A stretch of 7,275 bases of DNA from positions 1 through 7,275 of the forward strand of contig MGUX01000043.1 in assembly GCA_001800185.1 (NCBI GenBank), in the 5' to 3' direction. Source of the stretch: Elusimicrobia bacterium RIFCSPLOWO2_12_FULL_59_9. GTDB taxonomy: Bacteria; Elusimicrobiota; Elusimicrobia; O2-12-FULL-59-9. Under the pieces are notes generated by a model. The model was not told the origin of the DNA and ran no database searches. It worked only from the letters and a program-made list of their open reading frames with translations. This document shows, piece by piece, positions 1-4,718 of this stretch. How positions within the stretch are numbered: the first letter of the stretch is position 1; every line of letters begins with the position of its first letter. The translations under genes were made by a program, and so were the position numbers.

Positions 1-55
1 AAACCGACCAAAACTGGACACGATCGGCGGCCGCGAGTCTGGCCCTATTAAACGG

Positions 56-280
56 CTATTTCTGGATGATTTCTAAACGGCATTCCCACACGCTCGTCAG
101 CGTCCTCTCCAGGTTCGCTTCGGAGGCATAGGAAAGCACCCCGACCGGCCGGCCCTTGGAGGTGACGACCATGTCCTTCTCCTGCTCAAGCTCCCGCCAA
201 ATCTGCGCGGACTTGGAACGGAGGTCCCTGACGCTTATGGTTTTCGTCGTGTCTCCTGATGGGGCACATTCGTCACTCAT
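56..280 (-). CDS. Phd/YefM-family antitoxin-like protein
   Basis: This is a small DNA-binding antitoxin-like protein of about 74 residues from the ATG at 280. It begins with an acidic, polar stretch and then the typical family start KTISVRDLRSKSAQIW, followed by the strand-turn-strand core VVTSKGRPVGVLS. Phd/YefM proteins bind the toxin with their C-terminal tail and bind the operator as dimers. The tail here is short (ending EIIQK), so partner binding may differ. Alternative starts are ATG at 301 (81 residues) and GTG at 316 (86 residues), the latter overlapping the end of fic by 10 bases. I prefer 280 because GGGG lies about 10 bases upstream and the extra residues do not look family-like. 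It follows fic on the same strand, so co-transcription is likely. A different partner, such as a PIN or RelE toxin beyond position 1, cannot be excluded. The family call is fairly secure. The partner is inferred. Confidence 0.78.
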   Translation of the reverse strand: MSDECAPSGDTTKTISVRDLRSKSAQIWRELEQEKDMVVTSKGRPVGVLSYASEANLERTLTSVWECRLEIIQK

Positions 281-282
281 AA

Positions 283-290
283 GTGTACAC
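283..290. promoter_or_regulatory. GTGTACAC palindrome at the antitoxin start (candidate Phd/YefM operator)
   Basis: A perfect 8-base palindrome, GTGTACAC, lies two bases upstream of the preferred antitoxin start at 280. Its core, TGTACA, is the hexamer reported as the YefM-YoeB operator core, and Phd-type operators are similar short palindromes. Only one copy is present, whereas the E. coli yefM operator has two. Identity is inferred from the match and the position. Confidence 0.4.
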
Positions 291-306
291 CCCAAAGCCA
301 TATTTT

Positions 307-1350
307 TCAAGACCACGGATCTTTGCCGCCCAGGCGGTAGGAGGCTGCCTTGGTTGAGCCCTCCCTGACAACCAGACCGGCGCCCAAAAGTGGTTTCAGG
401 AGCTTGCTCAGCCCGCTTCGCGTGATCCCAAGAGTGCGGGCTAAATTTCCACCCCCTATCTGGGGTGTTTGAGCCAGCATCTGAAGGATTCTTTCCTGTG
501 TAGGGCTTAAAGTGATCTTGGTTGCCGGCTTTTTGGCGCGGAGGGATTGTATTCGCAGTTGAGTCTTTCTCAGGGTCTCCAGCACCGCTTCACTTGTGTA
601 TTCCAGCCATGAGGTCAGGTTGTCTTCTTTTTCCCGAACGTATTGTATCTCCCGGTAATATCTTTGCCGATCCTGGTCAAAAAATTCGTCCAAAGCAAAT
701 ATATGGTGGGTGTCAAAGCCCCTTCGGCAAAGAATCCAGGATTCCAAAGCCCTTGCGGCTCTTCCGTTGCCATCCGAGAATGGATGGATGGAGACAAGGC
801 GGTGATGGGCGATTGCTGCCGTGATGACAGGATGGTCCTTTCTTGACTCCTCGGAGTTCAGCCAATCCAGCAGTGCCCCGGTCAAGATGGGAGCCGCTTC
901 AGGAGGAGGCGGTTTATAGATGACGCGCCCCCCTCCGAAGACCACATTGGGTTTGGCTTTGTAAGCCCCCGCTTCGTTTTTGGGCAAGATACTTTCTGTC
1001 AGGATCTTGTGCAGGCGCAAGAGATCCTTCTCTTTTATGGACTGCGAGGGGCTTTCTCTCCATATCCACCTGAGAGCCGCAAAATAGTTAAGGACTTCGC
1101 GTTTGGCGCGCTCCTCAATGGCCAGGTCCTTGCCTGCGGCCAGCGCCGCCACTTCCGGCAGAGTCAGCGGGTTGCCTTCGATACGGGTCGAGTAGTGAGC
1201 CAGGCGAACCAGGGCATCTCTTTGGGTGGGCGCAATCCAAGAAACGTCCAACGCTTGTTGCTCGATCCAGGTTTTAAGGCTGGAGGTTTCCGTAAGGTTG
1301 CGGACCAAAGTCGCGGAACGCTCAAATTTTGGATGGTATCCGGGGCCCAT
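307..1350 (-). CDS. Class II Fic-domain protein with C-terminal winged helix (Fic/DOC AMP-transferase)
   Basis: This 347-residue protein carries the Fic active-site motif H189-P-F-S-D-G-N-G-R197-A-A-R200, matching HPFxxGNGRxxR. In this family the His acts as base and the loop binds ATP phosphates, so the protein should AMPylate a hydroxyl side chain on a target protein. It has the self-inhibitory helix motif [S/T]xxxE[G/N] as S54-TRI-E58-G59 near the N-terminus, which makes it class II: Glu58 would reach into the ATP site and hold activity down. The conserved following stretch (N60-PLTLPE) fits too. Residues about 280-341 form a winged helix-turn-helix (LSPTQERILQML, then LARTLGITRSGLSKLLKPL, then wing and GLVVRE), a common C-terminal addition in this subfamily that could bind DNA. 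The start at 1350 is the only ATG near the conserved region. It has no ribosome binding site but sits 6 bases after a -10 box, which suggests a leaderless message. The Phd-like gene follows directly on the same strand. The target is unknown. Confidence 0.93.
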   Translation of the reverse strand: MGPGYHPKFERSATLVRNLTETSSLKTWIEQQALDVSWIAPTQRDALVRLAHYSTRIEGNPLTLPEVAALAAGKDLAIEERAKREVLNYFAALRWIWRESPSQSIKEKDLLRLHKILTESILPKNEAGAYKAKPNVVFGGGRVIYKPPPPEAAPILTGALLDWLNSEESRKDHPVITAAIAHHRLVSIHPFSDGNGRAARALESWILCRRGFDTHHIFALDEFFDQDRQRYYREIQYVREKEDNLTSWLEYTSEAVLETLRKTQLRIQSLRAKKPATKITLSPTQERILQMLAQTPQIGGGNLARTLGITRSGLSKLLKPLLGAGLVVREGSTKAASYRLGGKDPWS

Positions 1351-1385
1351 GCAGACAGTCTAACAGGAGAAGCGCTAATTGTCAA
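1351..1385 (-). promoter_or_regulatory. Sigma70-type promoter of the fic gene, likely leaderless
   Basis: Reading the minus strand, a consensus -35 box TTGACA (1385-1380) is followed after exactly 17 bases by TAGACT (1362-1357, 4 of 6 matches to TATAAT). Six bases later comes the fic ATG at 1350. Transcription starting about 7 bases after the -10 box would begin at or next to the A of the start codon, so the mRNA would have no leader. There is no Shine-Dalgarno sequence. The promoter call rests on the boxes and spacing only. Confidence 0.65.
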
Positions 1386-1424
1386 CTAATTGTTGACTTA
1401 ATTGTCGCGGTCAACGCGATTGTC
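1378..1424. promoter_or_regulatory. Repeat cluster over the fic -35 box (candidate operator)
   Basis: The palindrome GTCAAC-TAATT-GTTGAC (1381-1397) covers most of the fic -35 box at 1380-1385, the placement expected for a repressor site. Around it the hexamer ATTGTC or ATTGTT occurs four times in the same direction, at 1378, 1389, 1401 and 1419. GTCAAC recurs at 1410, where it sits between two inverted CGCG words (1406-1409 and 1416-1419). The winged helix of Fic or the Phd-like protein are possible ligands, but nothing in the sequence decides between them. Confidence 0.45.
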
Positions 1425-1475
1425 CTGCGGAGTTTCTATCGTAGCCCCACATGAGCTTTTTAGACTGGTGGCGAA

Positions 1476-1484
1476 TGTTATACT
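1476..1484 (+). promoter_or_regulatory. Extended -10 promoter element
   Basis: TGTTATACT matches the extended -10 form TG-n-TATAAT with one mismatch. No good -35 box is seen 17-18 bases upstream, as is usual for extended -10 promoters. It would start a transcript near 1491, giving the 1636 gene a leader of about 145 bases that contains the three inverted repeats listed below. An ATG at 1490 is followed at once by TAA and codes for nothing. Confidence 0.35.
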
Positions 1485-1496
1485 CTCCCATGTAAG

Positions 1497-1508
1497 AGCG
1501 CCGGCGCT
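1497..1508. repeat. 12-base perfect palindrome
   Basis: AGCGCCGGCGCT is its own reverse complement. It lies upstream of the 1636 operon, just after a possible transcription start. It has no loop, so it would work as a protein site on duplex DNA rather than as a good RNA hairpin. Function unknown. Confidence 0.4.
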
Positions 1509-1522
1509 TGTGATAGGCCGGA

Positions 1523-1536
1523 GTGATGCATATCAC
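1523..1536. promoter_or_regulatory. Candidate CRP/FNR-family operator
   Basis: GTGATGCATATCAC has the core GTGA-N6-TCAC of CRP-type sites and equally fits the FNR-type layout with outer half sites GTGAT and ATCAC around four bases. It lies 100 bases before the start of the 1636 gene and 173 bases before fic. The regulator is unknown. A 14-base match in AT-rich intergenic DNA can arise by chance, so confidence is modest. Confidence 0.42.
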
Positions 1537-1564
1537 GGGTAATTGCCGTATTTATCAATTACCC
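1537..1564. repeat. 9-base inverted repeat, stem-loop
   Basis: GGGTAATTG (1537-1545) and CAATTACCC (1556-1564) are perfect complements around a 10-base loop, CCGTATTTAT. It abuts the CRP/FNR-like site with no gap. No T-run follows on either strand, so it is unlikely to be an intrinsic terminator. It could be an operator, or a hairpin in the leader of the downstream operon. Confidence 0.55.
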
Positions 1565-1635
1565 ATTATATGGATTGGGAGAAACCGAATTTATTAATCA
1601 GCGTTGTCTCAGAATCGAGTTGAACGCGACGCTTT

Positions 1636-1938
1636 ATGCTTCCCCAAGGCCGGGCGGTTTGTCCGCATTGTTTTCATGAATTTTCCAAGCCGGTCTACTT
1701 GATCGTCATCGGTTGGAAAACTTATTTTAAGACCGGAACATGGCCCGTGGCGGGGCCGTGCCTGTCTTGCGGCGAGCTTCTTTTGACGGAGCTGCTGGTG
1801 GATGGGGAGTACGACGCGCCCCGACCGGCTCCCTCTTGGGAAAACTGGGCGGCGGGCCACCCCGCGCTCACGCTTCTGGGGGGCGTGGTCATTGTGGCCA
1901 CAGCCATGGGCGTGTTTTTTTGGGCGTGGAGAGGGTGA
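1636..1938 (+). CDS. Small zinc-ribbon protein with C-terminal membrane helix
   Basis: This 100-residue protein is not one I recognise. Two CxxC pairs, C9-PH-C12 and C42-LS-C45, are spaced like a zinc ribbon that binds one zinc ion. A linker rich in Pro and acidic residues follows, then one hydrophobic helix at about residues 77-98 (starting ALTLLGGVV) ending in WRG. There is no signal peptide, so the ribbon should face the cytoplasm with the tail in the inner membrane. No strong ribosome site precedes the ATG at 1636. It is the first gene of an apparent three-gene operon: its TGA overlaps the next ATG by one base, and a radical SAM gene follows. The intact Cys pairs and plausible membrane helix favour this frame over the longer overlapping frames on both strands. 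Zinc binding and topology are inferred from the motifs. Confidence 0.7.
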   Translation: MLPQGRAVCPHCFHEFSKPVYLIVIGWKTYFKTGTWPVAGPCLSCGELLLTELLVDGEYDAPRPAPSWENWAAGHPALTLLGGVVIVATAMGVFFWAWRG

Positions 1939-2078
1939 TGGAAAAAAATCGGTTTGAAATTTCTCCAAAAAACCTTTATTCTATAGTCCGGCGGTTAGGT
2001 TTGAGACAGGCGCTCTCCGGTTGTGAAATGCGAAATTTGCATGGCGAGGTGGCGGCAAAATGTTCGCAGCGTTATTGA
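1938..2078 (+). CDS. 46-residue coupled small ORF, function unknown
   Basis: This short ORF starts in a TGATG overlap with the stop of the zinc-ribbon gene. It has a clear ribosome site, GGAGAGGG (1928-1935), whose GGAG lies 6 bases before the ATG. It ends 19 bases inside the radical SAM gene. The product starts MEKNRFEISPKNLYSIVRRL, is basic overall, carries two Cys (C29 and C42) and has no membrane segment or signal peptide. I do not recognise it. It could be a real small protein, a substrate peptide for the radical SAM enzyme, or simply a translated leader that couples expression of the enzyme to the upstream gene. The initiation signals are good. The evidence that the peptide itself matters is thin. 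Confidence 0.5.
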   Translation: MEKNRFEISPKNLYSIVRRLGLRQALSGCEMRNLHGEVAAKCSQRY

Positions 2079-3679
2079 ATGGAAATAAGAAAAAACTTCC
2101 GACCCTTCAGGAATACATCGACCGAGGCTTCGCGCCGGCCGGCGGCGTCACCGACATACTCCTGATATTTCCGCCCACCTCGATCGCGGACCGCTACGGC
2201 AAGGCGGACGTGGGCGACGCCGGAGGGGATTTGCCGCCTTTGGGCGTGACCACCATCGCGGCGTATCTGCGCGAGAAGGGCTTTGGGGTCGGCCTTTTGG
2301 ACGGCTGCGCTCTCGGCCTGGGCCACAATCAAATCATCGACATCATCCGCGCCAAGGATCCCAAGGCGATCGGAATTTCCTCGACGACCTACGCGCTGCC
2401 CAGCGGCTTGGCTCTGGCCCGGCGCATTCGGAGTGAATTTCCCGACAAGCTCGTCATCCTGGGTGGGGCGCACGCCAACGCGGTGCCATTGGAGTCCGCC
2501 CAGGACTATCCGGAATTCGACCTGGTGGTTTACGGCGAGGGCGAGTTGAGCGCGGAGCAAATTTTAGGGGAGTACAAAAAACTCGGCTACGACCGGACGT
2601 CCTTTTTGGAGGGCGAGGCGTTTTTAAGCGGCGTCAAAGGGATTGTTTACCGCAACGCCGGCGGCGCATGCGTTCTCAACCCGGAGATGCCCAACATTAA
2701 AAATCTCGACACGCTTCCCTTGCCGGCCAGGGATTTGCTGCCGATGGAAATTTATCTGCCGCTTCCCAACCAATACAAGAAGCCCCCCGTCGTTCATATG
2801 GTGGTCATCCGCGGCTGTCCGTATGCCTGCTCTTTCTGCGACCAGGCCGGGACCGGCGGCAGGACGCGCAGCCCCGCAAAAGCCGTGGAGGAGATCGTGC
2901 ACGTGGTGGAAAAGTACGGCGCCCGGGAAATCTCCTTTTGGGACGACACGATGAGCTTCAACCGGGTGTGGATGCGGAAATTCTGCCAACTCTTGATCGA
3001 AGCCGACACGGGGGTCATTTGGAGCTGCTACGCGGCCGTCAACACGGTGGACCGGCAGCTTTTGGATTTAATGCATAAGGCGGGCTGCTGGAATATTTTC
3101 TACGGCATCGAGACGGGAGTCCCGGAGTTGATGAAAAACATCGAGTCCCACCGCAAAAACACCTCGCCGGAGAAAATCCGCAAGGTCATGCAGGAAACCA
3201 AGGATGCCGGCATCGAAATCCGCGGCTCTTTCATGATCGCGCTTCCGGGCGAGACGCCGGAGCTGGCCGCGGAGACGATCAAATTCGCCATCGAGCTGGA
3301 TCCCGACTACGCCCAGTTCAGCATCACGACGCCCTATCCGGGCACCCACCTTTACGACGACATCAGGCAGGGCAAATGGGGCAAGTTGACTACCGCCGAT
3401 TTTTCCGAGTTTCAAGGCTGGAACGTCGTTTTTTTGCCAAACGGCTACAAAAGCCAGAAGGAAGTCTGGGAGATGGAGCGCAAGGCCTTCCGCAGCTTCT
3501 ACTTCCGGCCCAAATATATTCTTAAAAAGTTCCTCCAGACCCGCTCGCTGGAGGATATCAAGAGATATTTCAAAGGGCTGAGGCTCCTCATCGGCGGCTT
3601 CGCCTATGGCCCCATGCCGCCCCATATCCGCGAGGTGGAGGGGCGTACGCCCGGCCCCGAGGCCCGCGTCCTGCATTAG
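2060..3679 (+). CDS. B12-binding-domain radical SAM protein (BchE-like class)
   Basis: A 539-residue enzyme of the cobalamin-dependent radical SAM superfamily. Residues about 30-170 form the B12-binding Rossmann fold (ILLIFPP, PPLGVTTIAAYLRE, VGLLDG, AIGISSTT, VILGGAHA, LVVYGEGE). The DxHxxG cobalamin ligand motif is absent, as is common in this class, where the cofactor binds without a His ligand. The radical SAM core at about 245-450 has the iron-sulfur motif C253-PYA-C257-SF-C260, then FYGIETG and ALPGETPE, typical of the BchE/Elp3-like group. A C-terminal tail of about 90 residues probably covers the active site. The start at 2060 is well supported by GAGGTGG (2046-2052) 7 bases upstream. 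Members methylate or cyclise diverse substrates (lipids, hopanoids, peptides, tetrapyrroles). The substrate cannot be read here. The two small upstream genes are coupled to it and may be partners. Confidence 0.93.
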   Translation: MFAALLNGNKKKLPTLQEYIDRGFAPAGGVTDILLIFPPTSIADRYGKADVGDAGGDLPPLGVTTIAAYLREKGFGVGLLDGCALGLGHNQIIDIIRAKDPKAIGISSTTYALPSGLALARRIRSEFPDKLVILGGAHANAVPLESAQDYPEFDLVVYGEGELSAEQILGEYKKLGYDRTSFLEGEAFLSGVKGIVYRNAGGACVLNPEMPNIKNLDTLPLPARDLLPMEIYLPLPNQYKKPPVVHMVVIRGCPYACSFCDQAGTGGRTRSPAKAVEEIVHVVEKYGAREISFWDDTMSFNRVWMRKFCQLLIEADTGVIWSCYAAVNTVDRQLLDLMHKAGCWNIFYGIETGVPELMKNIESHRKNTSPEKIRKVMQETKDAGIEIRGSFMIALPGETPELAAETIKFAIELDPDYAQFSITTPYPGTHLYDDIRQGKWGKLTTADFSEFQGWNVVFLPNGYKSQKEVWEMERKAFRSFYFRPKYILKKFLQTRSLEDIKRYFKGLRLLIGGFAYGPMPPHIREVEGRTPGPEARVLH

Positions 3680-3711
3680 ACCCGGCCGAGCCCATCTATT
3701 TACTTCCGCCC

Positions 3712-3766
3712 GCCTAGGTCCAAAGCCCCAAAGGGACTTGGGCCCAATAACATCCCGCCGCTAGGC
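3712..3766. terminator. Nested hairpin in the spacer after the radical SAM gene (possible terminator or processing site)
   Basis: GGTCCAA (3717-3723) pairs with TTGGGCC (3738-3744) with one G-T wobble. Inside it, CCC (3727-3729) pairs with GGG (3733-3735) around AAA. Outside, GCCTAG (3712-3717) can pair with CTAGGC (3761-3766) as an alternative or closing stem. The hairpin starts about 35 bases after the radical SAM stop codon. There is no T-run, so a classical intrinsic terminator is not supported. It may protect an mRNA end or stop transcription by another route. Confidence 0.4.
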
Positions 3767-3799
3767 CTTTAGACTCTGCCGGGAAATACCCGCTCAGCC

Positions 3800-3805
3800 T
3801 ATACT
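3800..3805 (+). promoter_or_regulatory. -10 box for the exported-protein operon
   Basis: TATACT matches TATAAT at 5 of 6 positions. It lies 7 bases before the ATG at 3813 and 22 bases before the ATG at 3828. The best -35 candidate (around 3776-3782) is poor. Transcription would begin about at 3812-3813, giving a leaderless or very short-leader mRNA. No ribosome site precedes either ATG. Confidence 0.42.
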
Positions 3806-3812
3806 ATCCTTA

Positions 3813-4718
3813 ATGTCCGGTATTACAATGAAGCCGCCTTCATGCTTGGCGCTAGTATTATTGCTGGTCGCTTTAATTCCGGCCGGCCGCGTCTTCGCGG
3901 AATTGTCGCCCGCCGCGGGAACCGTCCATGAGGTGGAGCGGACTTTAAAAGAGATACCGCGCGCCCTGGATTTGCTTCAAGGCTTTGAGGAAAATAAAGA
4001 CATTCTGGTCTCGGCTGAAATCAAGGCGGTTGAGCTTCCAGAAGGGGTCCTTTCGATTTACCTCGCCGGATTAAGCCCCGAAGACAAGGACACGATTCTG
4101 GTCAACCGGACGGCCGTCAGCGCTATGCTCGACGGCTTCAAAACAATCCAGGCGCAGAACGGGGGCTTAACGGATATTCCCTATTTGACCGCCGTTCTCC
4201 TGGTGCCGTCGTTGATCGGAAGCAGCCAGCATGGAGCGCATAAGCGCGCCCTGTTGGATGATGATTCCCACAACATGCCTCTGGTCATCGAGGATATGAT
4301 CGTGTCCTACGCCCAATCCACTTTGGCTTATATGCAAATCCGGGAAATCCTCATGAAGGACGGAACTTTGTCGCTCACCCGCCGGGTATTTCAATCCAGC
4401 GTGTACGATTCGCACGAGGCCCTGCTTAATTATTGGTCGGAGGGCTTCATTTCCTTCCAGATGAGCGTGTCCCAGTCCCTCAAAGCGTCTGGTTTGCTCT
4501 CCATTTACGACTCGGCGCAGGATATCAGCCGGCAAAACGAACAAAGCACGCAGGAAACCATAGACTCCATGAGCGACCCCGAGGCCAAGCGCTTGATATC
4601 GTTTTATAATGAAAAAGGCCGCGACAAGCCTTTCGCCGTCGTGGACCCGGCGTATGTTCAAAAAGCCAAGGAGTTTTACAGGCGGCAATACATCCGCCTG
4701 CAAAAAGCGCCCCGATGA
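3813..4718 (+). CDS. Exported helical protein of unknown function, coupled to an S8 protease
   Basis: This protein has 301 residues from ATG 3813, or 296 from ATG 3828. The second start gives the more standard signal peptide, beginning MKPPSCLALVLLLVAL with likely cleavage after R-V-F-A and before E-L-S. There is no lipobox Cys, so it should be soluble in the periplasm or outside. The mature part looks mainly alpha-helical and I do not recognise a family. The order DTILVNR, then a hydrophobic helix V131-PSLIGSSQH, then an acidic helix (IEDMIVSYAQ) resembles the layout of short HExxH peptidases with a downstream Glu. The zinc-binding residues are missing where HExxH would fall (PSLIG), so it could be an inactive relative. 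That is speculation. Its TGA overlaps the ATG of the S8 protease gene (ATGA), so the two are translationally coupled and probably act together, for example as chaperone, inhibitor or adaptor. The coding call is strong and the role is unknown. Confidence 0.85.
   Translation: MSGITMKPPSCLALVLLLVALIPAGRVFAELSPAAGTVHEVERTLKEIPRALDLLQGFEENKDILVSAEIKAVELPEGVLSIYLAGLSPEDKDTILVNRTAVSAMLDGFKTIQAQNGGLTDIPYLTAVLLVPSLIGSSQHGAHKRALLDDDSHNMPLVIEDMIVSYAQSTLAYMQIREILMKDGTLSLTRRVFQSSVYDSHEALLNYWSEGFISFQMSVSQSLKASGLLSIYDSAQDISRQNEQSTQETIDSMSDPEAKRLISFYNEKGRDKPFAVVDPAYVQKAKEFYRRQYIRLQKAPR

Noticed and set aside
1..55. Possible insertion-sequence end (AAACTGGACAC) and NotI-type palindrome at 27-34
   Set aside because: There is no transposase, partner repeat or target duplication in view. 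The fragment is too short to support a mobile element.
278..309. TTGAAA-17-TACACT promoter-like pair on the minus strand before the antitoxin
   Set aside because: The spacing is ideal, but transcription would begin just inside the ATG at 280 and no later start codon lies before the conserved domain. It could not express the protein, so I do not list it.
1400..1635. Cobalamin riboswitch ahead of the B12 radical SAM operon
   Set aside because: The conserved GCCACTG-type B12 box and the long multi-stem layout are not seen on the plus strand.
1740..1937. In-frame upstream extension of the 46-residue ORF
   Set aside because: It is Gly/Arg rich out-of-frame translation of the zinc-ribbon gene. 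The ribosome site and stop-start overlap support initiation at 1938.
1609..1968. 119-residue minus-strand frame opposite the zinc-ribbon gene
   Set aside because: The composition is Arg/Pro/His rich without a domain. The plus-strand frame has paired CxxC motifs and a membrane helix and explains the sequence better.
3068..3676. 202-residue minus-strand frame opposite the radical SAM gene
   Set aside because: It is a shadow of a GC-rich coding strand, with no motif and no ribosome site. The plus strand carries a clear enzyme.
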